A DNA stretch of 35,987 nucleotides, from the NCBI GenBank assembly GCA_001599935.1, contig BCIJ01000037.1, positions 1-35,987 on the forward strand, read 5' to 3'. Position 1 is the first letter of the stretch; every line of letters begins with the position of its first letter. Of the stretch, positions 24,589 through 35,412 are shown piece after piece. The position numbers were made by a program, and so were the translations under genes. The stretch is from Holtermannia corniformis (taxonomy: Eukaryota > Basidiomycota > Tremellomycetes > Holtermanniales). The notes under the pieces are model-generated. The model did no database searches, was not told where the DNA came from, and saw only the letters and a program-made list of their open reading frames with translations.

Positions 24589-25939
24589 TCAGTAGTGCCC
24601 CGGAGGGTACTGTCCCGTGCCCTGCTGGCCGTAGCCGCCGTATTGTTGAGGGGCGGCTTGAGTCTGCGGGTAGTACTGCTGGCCGCCGTATCCGCCTACA
24701 AGCGAACCGCCGCCACCACGGTAGGCCGATTGCGCGTCTTCCTCGATAAAGTCGGGGTTGGGCTGAGTCGGCGTCAGTTGGCGCTTGCAAGCTGATCAGA
24801 GCACTGACGGGGAGCAAAGGGTCCTTGACCTCCCACACGGCCGCCTTGGATCCGACCGAGAACTCGAGATCCTCCTTTGTGATTGCTTGGCGACGTGTCA
24901 GCTCGGACTCACATCATCGCGTGCAAGACTCACAGTCCCAGTACTTGTAGACCATCATGACGCTGAGCAGCATGCACAGCGTAAAGAAGAAGAGGCCATC
25001 GATGTAATGGCTCACGGCGTCGCAAATCTTGATTGAAAAGGCAAAGAGGATGACGCAGCCAATGGCGTAGAACGCAATGCCAAACACCTGCCGCCCGTCA
25101 GCACAGAGCGTACGCAAGAGGCGCGGCAGCTTACAATGTCACCCACGACCCAACGGTCCTCGAGTGTGCGGATGACGAGCACCAGCTGCGAGACCGAGTA
25201 GATGACGACGACGACGGCTGGGAACAAGAGGTAGGTGATCCAGAGCGCGAGCGGCTTGGTGTAGGAAAAGCTGGCAAACGACTTGAAGGTTGCAATCGAG
25301 ACGAAAAAGCAGACGCCCCAGACGACGAGGGAGGACAGGCGGAGGAACTTGCGGGATGGTCAGTGTTGCCGCATGGGTGACATTGCGCGTACCCAGAGAC
25401 TCATCGGTGTCCCGTCTTCATGGAATTGAAAGCCAACAAAGCCGTTGATCAGCAGGCACCAGTAGAGGGCTCCGATAGCACCCGCATAGACTGCGGCAAA
25501 CCACTAGAGGCAAACGGTCAGGATCGAGCACGGTGCCGAGGGGTGGCCGACGCACTGGGTAGATGCCTTTGGCCGTGGGGATGATGGCACTGTCGAGAAA
25601 GATGGCGAGGAGCTCGACAAACATGTAAATGTAGAAAAAGAGGACAATCTCCTTGCGACCGACGGCCGTGTACTTTGAGCGGACGTGGTAGAGCATGATG
25701 GCGGCCATGGCGAGCGCGGCGATGTGGACAAAGCATGTTGCTGAGGGCCCTGTCAGTGCCATGTCACGCAGTCACGCCGCGAGAGTGCACGCACCCGGCT
25801 GGAAGATGAGCTGTGATCCAAGCTGTACATTGCGGCTGTAGCACGATGGCTCGAGTCCCTGCGGTGTGCCGAGCAACGGGCACGGGATCAAGGCGACGGT
25901 TGTGCAGATGTTGTCAAACGAGCCAAACGAAAAGCCCAT
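24589..25939 (-). CDS. CHS7: Chitin synthase export chaperone Chs7
   Basis: Chs7 is an ER membrane chaperone needed for export of class IV chitin synthase. Seven exons (25939-25795, 25740-25556, 25503-25393, 25347-25135, 25087-24934, 24885-24809, 24762-24589) give 352 codons. The N-terminal lumenal part has the conserved cysteines ([21 protein letters not shown]). About seven membrane segments follow, with family motifs [41 protein letters not shown] and [33 protein letters not shown]. The cytosolic C-terminus is a Gly/Gln/Tyr/Pro-rich tail ([13 protein letters not shown], ending GQYPPGHY) beyond the conserved core. All introns are GT-AG, 45-54 bases. The start ATG fits the family N-terminus. 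Confidence 0.95.
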
Positions 25940-28222
25940 GCTGGGCAGAGAGCGCGCTCACTCGAGCCGGTCGCAACGGTGGAAGCGGTTGGCTGGGCGC
26001 GATGCGGATCAATCGACGTGACGAGAGAGTTGTTGATGCCCGCGACCGTCGATTCCGGCGCGTCTGCTAGACTGGCCCGTTGGCAGCAAGCGTAGAGGTC
26101 GAGCTGATGGACTGCACTGGGTCCGAGGGAGCCTGCTCGCCAGTTGTACAGTGCTACAAAGAGCGGTGAGGGGAAGCACAAAGGCGGTTCTCGGTGGGAA
26201 TGACGTGGCAGAGCTCAGTCGACCGTGCATCTTCGTTGCTGCCATGTTCCAAGGACCTCATGTCTGCTAGCGACACAAGCTCTTGACGGTACTACTGCTG
26301 TATACTGACCAGGCTCGCCAACCATGGCTGTCGGACACGCTGGCGTACGATTCCTGTACTTGTACACTCTCGCTAGCTCAAGCACTGGCGTTTCATCATT
26401 GTTCGAGACCCGGGTCGACAGCAAACTCAGTGCACCCATGCGAGCAGTTTCCTGGCGACTAGTGCTCTGACTCGTACGACCAGAGCGTCTAGGTGTACTC
26501 TGAGCTCAGACACCCCTATTGCCGTGTCGAGTGGCGCTCGGGCACTCGAGCGATAATGAAGCCCGGCGGACGAGATGGCAAGGTTCAATAAGGCATGTGG
26601 GCTGTGGCTTGCCCGTCCGGGCTGGCGTTTGAGCAGTTGGACCCAAACGTCTCGTCGTGCCGGCGATGGTGGCGTTTGATCCTGCATCCTGCTACATGCT
26701 GCGAGTGCGTAGTCTTGTGCGGTGCAGACATTCAAGCATTGTAGGAAACCCTACACTCAAGCTCTGGATCACTAGACGCTGATCACCCGGCGAGCAGATC
26801 ACGAGTAATCCTTATAGCTTGTCATCATCGATGAGTCGGCGGCGGCCGTTCGTCTGGCGGCGCATGGCGCTCTGTGTGTGTGTGCATACGTCAAAAGCTA
26901 CTACTACCGACCGGGTGCCTGTGTCGATGTTTTCGCTTGACGCTTGCAAACCAGCTCGGTACCGGCTGCTGCTTGCACGTTGTCGAGTCCCGCGCGGGCT
27001 CGCGACACCGCTCGATCCAAAGTGCTTCTTGATCGCCGCCAGCTGCCGAAGTACTGCTGACCGTGTGCGCACGCTGTCGATATCATTGTCAGGGCGTGTT
27101 CCCTGAGCGTACATACTCTGCCCTAGTGTCGGCCTGGCGATCTCTGTGCGTGACCGGGATCGTGCGAGCAGGATTGCCTTTGGGCGCGAGCAGCACGGGC
27201 GTTGGCATCTTGTTGGCTGATTGACTGCGCTCACGCTCGAGCGGATCGTCTGCGCATCGTCCCTGCGGTCGTGCTCGTTTCCGGTACATAGCCAGAGTGC
27301 ACAGGCTCGGCGGCGCGTCAGCACAGGCAGGCAGCGGTTCGCTTCCCCTATCCACTTCAGTCCCTTCCTTTGCCATCTCGTTGCACGCGCGGCATCCGCG
27401 GGCGAGCTTCTTGCGTTTTTCGCTACTCGGTCCGCTGCAACGCCCATCATCGCAGCAGCAGTGACGGCGGTGAACGTCTCGCCAGCTTCACCGTCATAGC
27501 CTGCTTGCCGCCCATGCTCACAACCGCCCGGCGCCACTCCGCCGTCAGTGACGACCGCGACAGCTGCTGCACTGGGCAGGCCCGAGCGTAGGAGCACCAG
27601 CGCCGACCGAGTGCAGGCTTCCGCGTGGCCGTGACGGATCATCGGTGGGTGGACTGCGCGTCGGGCTAGAAGTCGCAGCTGACGGTAGCCATCGTCTGGA
27701 ATGCAGCCTAGCGTAGGCTTGACAGCCCCTCTTCATTCCGTCAATCTTCCGAGTAAGTCGACCGGCCGTCAGGATCATCCTCCTTCCGTATCCTCTTGGA
27801 ACGCTTCCATCAACTTTACCATCACTCTGCGTGCCGTCATCGTCTCTCGATGACCTCTGCGATCTTGCATTCATCGGCCGAGGTGGCTGGCCCATTCGAT
27901 TCGTTATGTCTAAGCTCGGGCATCCGTCCGGTCACGACGCAGCGTATCAGACGGGCTTGCTGCCCGTGGGTCTGATCTGGCCAGGTCTAGACTGCTGGAT
28001 TACAAAGATTCGAGCTCGCCATCTCTTGCGCCGAGACGATTCAAGCGTCGCATAGTGTCCTGATCCTGGATCCTACTGTCAGCAGGGCCAGGCGTCTATC
28101 CCGATCTTGGCCTCGATGGCCACGCCCAGCTCTCCCATCAAGCCGACGCCACGGTTCCGGTGACAGCCACGGCACGGGCGCTGACGAATTGCGTGCAGAT
28201 TACTCCGCCGTCTCCGCCCGCC
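25940..28222. other. About 2.3 kb without a convincing gene
   Basis: This region lies between the divergent starts of CHS7 and the homeobox gene. Open frames exist on both strands (the longest is minus 26812-27642), but none shows a recognisable domain or a family-like composition, and several overlap antiparallel. A short (TG)6 run lies near 26873-26884. It may be long regulatory or untranslated sequence of the homeobox gene; I see nothing more specific. Confidence 0.5.
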
Positions 28223-30362
28223 ATGCACCAAGGTTAGCAAATTAAGGCCAGGGCAGCCCATATGTTCCCGATGTGCTGATCCTCCTGGTTTCCCCTTCGT
28301 TCCGCCGGCCGCACCACTTGTCAACAGCCCCTTCTTCTTTCGCCGCCAGCGCCAGGCAATCTCCAGGTCCGAATCCGAGCGTGGCAGATCGTGGCAGCCC
28401 ACCCTTGCCGAGGCCAATTGCGCCGCCCCAGGAGCCGCAACGCTACTCGTTTCGCCCCGTTCCAACGGCTCAGCACACGTTCCGGCCCTCTCGACCAGTG
28501 CAAGAACGTCCGCTGCCTCCCCGCGCCGACCAGCCGCCGCAAGCAGCGTACCCGTACAGGATGCGCCCAAGCGACCCTGGATACTGGTATCGACCGCCGG
28601 TTCCGCGCGAACAAGTCGCCCAACCACCGCCCCCATTGCCTGCTGACTTTCGCGCACCTCATGTCTCGGGATGGCAGTCGGCTGCGCGTCCTCCTCCACC
28701 CCCACCGTCGGTGGCCGCGCGGTCGTCCTTGTCAAACGGTCCTCCATCGTGGTCACCGTACGCCAGCGAGCATCCACCTCGCGCATCGACCTCTCGCCAA
28801 GTTGTCATCAACGCGCATACTGCGCCGCCATCCTCATCCCGGCACACGGTCTCCTCTGGCTCTGAAGGCTCGTACTATACAGACCCGTCAGTATCGAGTG
28901 ATCCCCTACCGAGGTCTGCCCATTCTTCCTGGCACGGCGAGCAAGTGCCTGGACTGATCGCAAGTACCATGTCGACCAGCGAAGAGAGCTCCGAGTACAC
29001 TCGTCCGATCAGTCCTCGGTCATCCGGCAGCGCGCCAGAGTCATCGACCCAGACAAACGGCGAAACGTCGTCCAAGAAACGACGCACGCGTGTGCTCATG
29101 ACCCGAATCCAGACGATGGAGCTGAATACAGTCTGGGCGCAGGTAAGCTTTGGCGCATGGCACTCGACGGTGCTGATCTCTTTGTAGCACAAGTTTCCCA
29201 TCACATCAGATCGCGAAGCTTTGGCCCGGAAAATCGGTCTTACCCCTCGCCAAGTGCAAGTCTGGTTCCAAGTGGGTCCTCGAGCTGGCAGCAAGGACAT
29301 CTCTGATCATCCCGTCAGAATCAGCGCCAAAAGTACCGTCGTCAGATGCTGCAGTTTGGGGCTGGCATGCCGTCGGAGGAGCCAGAGTACTCGCACCACG
29401 ACGAGCACGTCCCGCCGCCTGCAGAACCAACGCCCTCCCCGACCAACTATGCGTTCGATCAGCGTACCGACTCTTCGCCGATTGACCGCTGGCGCAATGC
29501 ACACGTTCAGCGAGGTTCGTATGCGCACGGGTCGGGTTCACGCGCTGGGTCGGCATCAAGTGCCGCGTACCACTCCAGACCCCAGACGCCGTATGACCGG
29601 CCGACCGTGCTCTTGCCAGGGCCTAGTGCTTCACCCGATCCTCGCTCCGATATTCCCGCCGTTCCGCCCAATTCGATGCACTCTCTCTACTCATACGATG
29701 CGCGACAAGACGACCTACACCAACACCTTGTCGGTGACGGCAGCGAGCCAACGCTCGAGCACCGACGCATGTTGGAGGAGCAGCGATGGGCGGCGATCCG
29801 AGCGGAGTCACTTGCTCGGGAACGAGACTGGATCGCCCAGCACGGCGTGCACGACCCTCCACCGAGGCACTTTTCAGAGGGCATCCTCGGCGGTAGGCTG
29901 ACGTGGGCGAACATGGAACAGCGTCCTCAAACGAATCCAGCTCTACGCTTGCCACCGCTCAACTTCGCGAGCGTGCCGGCGCCCGATCCGAGTCAACGGC
30001 AGACAAACTTGACATTGCCCAGCATACACTCTGGTTTTTCGCCGCTGTCAACGACAAGTCAGCCGAGCCTCCCCCTCCCGCCCGAAAGTCGCGCTAGTCA
30101 CACGAAAGCGCTTCGACGGCTGTCGGACACAAGCTTCCCCGCAATGGCCGATCACCCGCCCCGGCCATCGCAAACGTCCCATCGGTTGCCGCCCGTGCTG
30201 GCAGCGCTGATGCTGGATCAGCCAGTTGAGCGGCCTACTTCTCCACTGCTCTCAGGAGACAGGCGCGGACACGCGGCTTCTCCGTCATCGGCAACGTCGG
30301 CACGAGAAAACGAAGATGGGGCAGGTCCAAGACTGCCAGGCCTCAGAGATTTGTTCAGATAA
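28223..30362 (+). CDS. Homeodomain transcription factor
   Basis: A nuclear DNA-binding protein of about 650 residues. Exons 28328-29142, 29188-29271 and 29319-30362 are secure; a 10-base first exon (ATG at 28223, intron 28233-28327) keeps frame but is tentative. The N-terminal 245 residues are disordered and very rich in Pro, Ser and Arg. The homeodomain follows: basic arm SKKRRTRVLMTRIQ, helix 1 to WAQ, then HKFPITSDREALARKIGLTPRQVQVWFQNQRQKYRRQ. The recognition helix has W48, Q50, N51 and R53, with Gln at 52 where Arg is usual. The second homeodomain intron splits WFQ from N51. The C-terminal half is again disordered, with DRWRNAHVQRGSY and a short LPGLRDLF end. It could be a Pho2/Yox1-like or developmental regulator; no target can be inferred. 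Confidence 0.85.
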
Positions 30363-31461
30363 CGAATGACGACACGAGAGGTGGACTGCGAGGTCGCAGA
30401 GTCTGTGATGTACCATGAAGTGAACATTAGGCTCCATGATCGATGCGTCACCACAGTGATGCATATGGATTTGCGCCATTATAGCATCGAATATACAGTC
30501 AAGGACTGTCCCTGCATGAATCCAAAAGCTATGCATCTAACATGCAGACGCACGCAAGGCCATTCCAAGGTCTTGTCAGCCTTATCATACTGAGATACTT
30601 TCAAAGTTCTTAGCCTATCATGTGAAGTCACGTCTGTAGACTTTGTTGGGGCAGTGATCGTTGATTGCATCGAGGCTCGAGCCGAGCTAAAGTAGTTTCG
30701 CCCTGCCTGGCCAAGACGCCGATAACGCCGCTCCTAACCCCCTGAGAGCTCGCCACTCAACACTCCCTCTCGAGCTCTCCTCCAACCGTCAACATCCATC
30801 CACCCATCCATCCACACCATCGGGCGCTGGGTTATCCCAGGGCCTCGGGCTAAGGCTGCTGGGTTATCCCAGGAGATCGAGGCTGGTGTTCGACTTCTCC
30901 TCGACCGACCGACCCGACCGACCCGACCAACTGACCGACCGACTGACATTCTCGACCGACTTCCGACCTCTTCTCGGCCTTCTGGCTTTGTTCGCTCGCC
31001 GGTCGCCCTCCATAGCGGCCGGCTCCGCTTCGGCGGCGCATCCCCTTTCCCGGGGGATTGCGGCCCTGATTTGTCGCGGAGGAAATAGGGCGGAACTAAA
31101 GTTGGACTTAGCGGTTTTGAGATGCACACCTTGCCCTCCGCTGCGCCGTCGTGTTCGCCCGTTGCCGTCTTGCTCGCCCATTGCCGTCGTCATCGTCGTT
31201 GGTGTCGCCCGCCAACCACCGCTCTGCGCCGCACACCTAGCGTGCTCCCTCTCCATCAACGCCTCCTCTTCAGGGACCATTTTGTCGTGCTGGGGACCAC
31301 AGGTGCGTCAGCCGTTCACATCGAACCCATGGCAATTGACGTCCCATTGGGGGTCGTGCGCTCCAGACCCCCTTTTTGCACTCAGCTGAGGTCCCGTTCT
31401 CTCCGCTCCTCCCCGCACACCACTCCATCCCTTCGCCACCACGCCATCCGCCAATACGTCG
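30363..31461. other. Region between homeobox gene and copia remnant
   Basis: The first roughly 350 bases are AT-richer and look like host 3' flank. From about 30720 the sequence is GC- and pyrimidine-rich, with simple repeats and short hairpins, and may include the 3' untranslated region and an LTR of the copia element. I could not define LTR ends because the other LTR is not in the window. Confidence 0.4.
30793..30960. repeat. Low-complexity and hairpin repeats
   Basis: CATC/CATCC repeats occur at 30793-30813. Two copies of the hairpin CTGGGTTATCCCAG lie at 30827-30840 and 30859-30872. A CGAC-based run (CCGACCGACC and variants) spans 30901-30960. Confidence 0.85.
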
Positions 31462-33267
31462 TCATAGGCGGAGACCCAGGGCCCGACAGTGGTGCGTATG
31501 CAGCGGTGCTGCCAACGCCTTCGTAAGGATGTCCGCGTGCTGATCTTGCGTCCCCACATGCTCCAAGACAATTTCGCCGCTCTTCACCCGCTCCCGAGTG
31601 AAGTGGTACCGAATGTCGATGTGCTTCGTCCTCTTGTGGAATGCAGGATTGTCGCCCAACTGGATTGCGCCTTGGTTATCGCACCAAACCTTTATCGCGG
31701 CGTCCACATCCAGTCCAAACTCAGCTGTTGCGCCTCGCAACCAGATCGCCTCTCGGGTTGCCTCTGCCAGCGCCATGTATTCCGATTCCGTCGTTGAGAG
31801 CGACACCGACTTCTGCCGTACGCTTGCCCAGCTGACGCATGATCCCAGGAACTTGAAGACGTAGCCTGTCGTCGATCGGCGTACGTCGTGGTCCCCTCCA
31901 TGGTCCGCATCGCACCATCCTTCTAGCGTTGCCGCAGCTCGATCCTCGCCCAGGACCAACGCCATCTCCCTCGTACCCTTNAGGTACCGCAGCACCCGCT
32001 GTGCCGCACGCCAATGCTCGCCTGTTGGCGCCTCGCAGAACTTTGCCAGCGACCCGACTGTCCACGTAATGTCCGGTCGCGTTCCNAGGGACAGCCAGAG
32101 CAGGCCACCAACCAGCTCGCGGTAGATCCTGCTGTCGACCGCATCGTCACCCTCCTTGGTGAGCTTGATCTTGATGTCTGCGGGGGTTCTTGTCGGCACC
32201 GCTGACTCTTGCCGAAACCTTGCCAGGAGCGTGTCGATATACGCCGATTGCGACAACGCTATCGTCCCTGCGCCATGGTCCCGATCCACCTTCAAGCCAA
32301 GTACGAACCCCACCGCACCCGCATCAGTCATCTCCCACCGCTTCTTGAGGGCACCCTTTACCCTCTCGATCTCACCCACGCTNTCCGANGCGATGAGTAG
32401 ATCGTCCACGTACACCAGGATGTACGAGGCCACACCTCTCGCCACTCGCCGATAGATACCCCAGTCGGTACCTGCTCGGCCGAACCCCAGTTCCTGGAGC
32501 TGCTCGTCTAGCGCCTCCCACCATGTACGGCCAGCCTGCTTTAGGCCATACANCGCCTTCTTCAGACGCAAGCAGTCACCTCCGCTCGTCGTCACACCTT
32601 GCGGGACCTCCATGTAGATCTCCTCCGACAGTACGCCATTGAGGAATGCCGAAGTGACGTCCATCTGATGCACCGCCAGATCTCCTTGCGCTGCGAGTGC
32701 CAGCAACATCCGCAATGATGTTAGACGTGCCACCGGTGAGAACGTCTGCTCGTAGTCGATACCAGGGATCTGCGAATAACCCTTGGCCACGATCCTCGCC
32801 TTGTACTTGAGGACTCGACCCAGTTCGTCTCGCTTCGTCTTGAACACCCACTTGCACCCGACGCACTTCCTTCCTTTCGGCAGTGCTGCTTCGACCCACG
32901 TCCCCGACGCCCGGACGGACGCCAGCTCCNTCTCGATGGCNGCTTGCCATTCNTCNCNCAGGGTCGACGACATCGCCTCCTCGTACGTTCGAGGATCGTC
33001 ACCCANTTCGGCTTCTACCGCTAGCGCCCACGCAATCGCNACNCCTCCNGATGTGTTGCGTTTGCCTGCCAACCGCGCCGAGGTACGCACNATNCCTCCT
33101 GCGCTTTGGCTCGTNTCCGCCACTTGCGGTACTGGCACCGGAGCCAGCTCTATCTCCCTCTGCGGCACTGCAGCAGGCTCCGCTGCTGGCTGCGCCGCTA
33201 TTGGCTCCACTCTTGGTGCCTCTGGTGCCGTCTGCACCTCTTGCGGTGTTGCCGCCTCCTGCGGCGC
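31462..33267 (-). CDS. Ty1/copia pol remnant: RT and RNase H
   Basis: This is a continuous minus-strand frame encoding the 3' part of a copia Pol. In order: a Pro/Ala/Gln-rich linker, the RT start ([28 protein letters not shown]), [35 protein letters not shown], catalytic YVDD (32401-32412), then [18 protein letters not shown] and TRPDITW. RNase H shows [27 protein letters not shown] and CDNQGAIQL. It ends in [11 protein letters not shown] and ADILTKALA, the usual copia C-terminus. Gag, protease and integrase are missing: the frame is cut at 33267 by the LTR of a gag-only element. It has 17 N bases and no internal stop. The sequence is not close to the copia fragment at 9363. Confidence 0.9.
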   Translation of the reverse strand, partial: APQEAATPQEVQTAPEAPRVEPIAAQPAAEPAAVPQREIELAPVPVPQVAXTSQSAGXXVRTSARLAGKRNTXGXXAIAWALAVEAEXGDDPRTYEEAMSSTLXXEWQXAIEXELASVRASGTWVEAALPKGRKCVGCKWVFKTKRDELGRVLKYKARIVAKGYSQIPGIDYEQTFSPVARLTSLRMLLALAAQGDLAVHQMDVTSAFLNGVLSEEIYMEVPQGVTTSGGDCLRLKKAXYGLKQAGRTWWEALDEQLQELGFGRAGTDWGIYRRVARGVASYILVYVDDLLIXSXSVGEIERVKGALKKRWEMTDAGAVGFVLGLKVDRDHGAGTIALSQSAYIDTLLARFRQESAVPTRTPADIKIKLTKEGDDAVDSRIYRELVGGLLWLSXGTRPDITWTVGSLAKFCEAPTGEHWRAAQRVLRYXKGTREMALVLGEDRAAATLEGWCDADHGGDHDVRRSTTGYVFKFLGSCVSWASVRQKSVSLSTTESEYMALAEATREAIWLRGATAEFGLDVDAAIKVWCDNQGAIQLGDNPAFHKRTKHIDIRYHFTRERVKSGEIVLEHVGTQDQHADILTKALAAPLHTHHCRALGLRL

Positions 33268-33680
33268 TGTAAAGGTTCCGGGAGGTTCCCTTGCAATAGT
33301 TTAGTACCTGTCGTACGCAGGTGATGCTTCAGTGTGATGCTTCTTTCCTTCTTGGTCTCAAATGGTTGTTGATGTGTCTTGCATAGGCTTGAGTAAGGAG
33401 TGTGAAGAGTGAGAGAGGAGGAGGAGTGTTGGGAAGAGAGGGTGGTAGTAAGAGTGTTCAGAAGTACAAGCTGAGGCTAGTCTATTTATCCTATCCTAGA
33501 GGTCGCAGTTGCGGTTGTGTGACGGTCGTAAACATGTAACGCGTAACATGTTTGCGTACGCGGTTGCGGTTGCGATCATGTTTGCGAGGCTTGCGGTCGC
33601 AAGAGCGCAAGGGCTGCGTAAGGGCTGCGTAATTGCCAGAAGAGGCAACTAGAGGTGATGCTAGTGGCGTACTCTTTACA
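33268..33680 (-). mobile_element. 3' LTR of gag-only LTR element
   Basis: This 413-base LTR has perfect 7-base inverted ends (TGTAAAG and CTTTACA). Its plus-strand left 94 bases are identical to the start of the right-hand copy at 35894. The element is coded on the minus strand, so this left copy is the 3' LTR, preceded on that strand by the G-rich tract GCCGGGGGGTAC (33681-33692). The five bases outside it, GGCGC (33263-33267), are the expected target duplication, but the partner is beyond the window. Confidence 0.9.
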
Positions 33681-33820
33681 GTACCCCCCGGCAGAAAGAA
33701 GTCTCGTCCCGAGACTAGAATGAGGAGATTTTTGAGTAGTTTTGAAGCGATCTTGAAGCGAGTCTTGAGAGAGTAGCGGAGCGAGTAGAGGAGAGAGTAG
33801 CGGTCGAGTAGAGGAGGGAA

Positions 33821-33858
33821 GATCGATGTACGGGAGATGTTGCGTCCGAGTGGTCGAT
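33821..33858. repeat. Isolated copy of the leader motif near the 3' LTR
   Basis: This 38-base copy of the ATCGATGTACGGGAGAT...CGTCCGAGT...TCGAT motif otherwise clusters in the leader (35413-35797). It lies about 140 bases from the 3' LTR, outside gag. Confidence 0.85.
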
Positions 33859-33932
33859 TTTTGAAGCCAGAGAGAGCAAGAGAGCGAGCAGAGAGAGGAC
33901 AGTCGAGTAGGAAGGGAGAGAAGTCGAAGGCC

Positions 33933-35330
33933 TTAGCAGAAGGCGGAAGAAGGGGAGGTGGAGGGTATATAACCGGTGTTGACGTTGTTGACTTGAGGCT
34001 TGGCCGTAGACGTAGACGAAGGGTTCCAGCGGTTGGGTCCCATGTCAGTTTTGTTGGCGTTGCCAGAAGCGGTTGGGCCAGTCCTGCGCGCGAAGTTGGC
34101 AGGAGCTTGAGCTTGAGGAGGAGGACCTTGAGACGATTGGCAGTCTTGAGAGCCTTGAGGGCCTTGAGGAGGGCCTTGAGGAGGGCCTTGAACAGGGCAG
34201 TGACGTCGCCAGTGGTAGCCACCACAGGTGCAAGGAGAGCGAGGAGCGTCCAGCGCTTGCGTTGACGTTGACGTTGGTGTTGGTTCGTCGTCATGAGCCC
34301 AAGGATAGGCAGCACGTAAGCCAGGCTCGAGGTTGATGAGGTGACGGCGGAAGGCTTCCAGGGTGTGGACCTGGTTGAGTCCAGCGTTGATGAGACCGTG
34401 CATGGGCACAGGAATGCCACAGATCATGTCGAGGATGAGATCGTCTTGAGAGGTGTGCTCTGGGTAGACGTAGCGTTGGAGCGAGCGTTTGTCTTGGAAG
34501 TAGTCGCTGAAAGGCTCGTCCTTTTGAAGTGTGCGGTAGAGGCACTTTTTACGCATTTGGGCGCGGTGATTGGGGAGGTAGAAGGCATCGCGTAGAGCGT
34601 CTTGCCAGGAGTCCCAGGTGTTGAGTTGACGGCGGTAGGTAGAGCCAAGGTCGGTGAACCATTGAAGAGCTTTCCCAGTGAGGATAAGCGGCAGTTGACG
34701 TAGGAGCTCGAGTTCGTCCACGTTGGAGTATTCGTAGATGGCAGAGACCTTCTCTATCCATGCGTCCACATTGTTGGCATCCTCGCCACCATACTTTGGA
34801 AGCTCTGAAGCTTTAAGTCGGGGTGCTGCAGCGGAAAGGCCAGTGGATGCAGTGCGAGAGCGGCGTATGAAGTCGACTTCGTCTTGTTGCTGACGCAGAC
34901 GTTGTTCAAAACGTTGTTCCAAGTTGAGGAGACGGGCTGCATCGTCTTGAGCAGCGTCTTGATAAGGAGTAGGTGCAGGCGTAGGCGTAGTAGGAGCAGC
35001 CGTAGACGGAGTAGCCGTAGGAGGAGTAGCCGTAGGAGGAGGAGGAGGAGCTGGCGAAGTTGATGTTGCAGGAGGAGGTGTCGAGAGTGAAAGCGCTTGA
35101 ACGGTAGCGGCTTCAAGGCGCTCCATGCGGGTGGCAAGCTTGTCCAACGTTGTTGCAATAGACTGCAGGACCCTGAGGATGTCCACTTGAGAAGGCTCTG
35201 GTGCAGGCGTAGCCGTAGCAGCAGGTGCGTCCGTAGTAGCAGGTGCGTCCGCAGCAGGTGCATTGACGTTGTCTTGAAGCGGCGCCAGTGCGTCGGCTCC
35301 AAGGCCAGCAGCGCGAGTGGAAGGGGCCAT
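33933..35330 (-). CDS. Gag-like protein of a non-autonomous LTR element
   Basis: This is a capsid-type protein of 465 residues. Residues 1-110 are Ala/Pro/Thr-rich with a short helix (ILRVLQSIATTLDKLATRMERLEAA). A coiled-coil stretch (LLNLEQRFEQRLRQQQDEVDFI) follows near 135-155. The retrotransposon gag domain spans about 170-340: LPKYGGEDANNVDAWIEK, LTGKALQWF, TWDSWQDALRDAFY, DYFQDKRSL. A zinc-knuckle-like motif, CTCGGYHWRRHC (34197-34232), has C-X-C-X3-H-X4-C spacing, one residue shorter than usual in the first gap. A Gly/Pro/Gln repeat tail ends the chain with no pol downstream. The start ATG lies close to the leader repeats. The protein probably packages its own RNA in particles built with a partner element (inference). 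Confidence 0.88.
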   Translation of the reverse strand: MAPSTRAAGLGADALAPLQDNVNAPAADAPATTDAPAATATPAPEPSQVDILRVLQSIATTLDKLATRMERLEAATVQALSLSTPPPATSTSPAPPPPPTATPPTATPSTAAPTTPTPAPTPYQDAAQDDAARLLNLEQRFEQRLRQQQDEVDFIRRSRTASTGLSAAAPRLKASELPKYGGEDANNVDAWIEKVSAIYEYSNVDELELLRQLPLILTGKALQWFTDLGSTYRRQLNTWDSWQDALRDAFYLPNHRAQMRKKCLYRTLQKDEPFSDYFQDKRSLQRYVYPEHTSQDDLILDMICGIPVPMHGLINAGLNQVHTLEAFRRHLINLEPGLRAAYPWAHDDEPTPTSTSTQALDAPRSPCTCGGYHWRRHCPVQGPPQGPPQGPQGSQDCQSSQGPPPQAQAPANFARRTGPTASGNANKTDMGPNRWNPSSTSTAKPQVNNVNTGYIPSTSPSSAFC

Positions 35331-35412
35331 GTTGAGGAGGAGTAGTAGCGATCAGGAAGGGATGGGAGTGGCGATTAGGAAGGGATGAGGTAGTTGTCGG
35401 TGAGGAAGGGAA

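Noticed and set aside
26812..27642. Minus-strand open frame of 276 codons
   Set aside because: It has no recognisable domain and an arginine/alanine-rich composition typical of chance frames in GC-rich DNA. It overlaps plus-strand frames of similar quality.
30901..30960. Centromeric or telomeric satellite
   Set aside because: The CGAC-based run is short and irregular and does not recur elsewhere in the window.
33960..33975. TATA box (GGGTATATAACC)
   Set aside because: On the minus strand this is coding sequence near the end of gag.
33491..34420. Minus-strand 309-codon frame overlapping gag and the 3' LTR
   Set aside because: It overlaps gag in another frame, runs into the LTR, and has a leucine/serine-biased composition. 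It is a shadow of the gag region.
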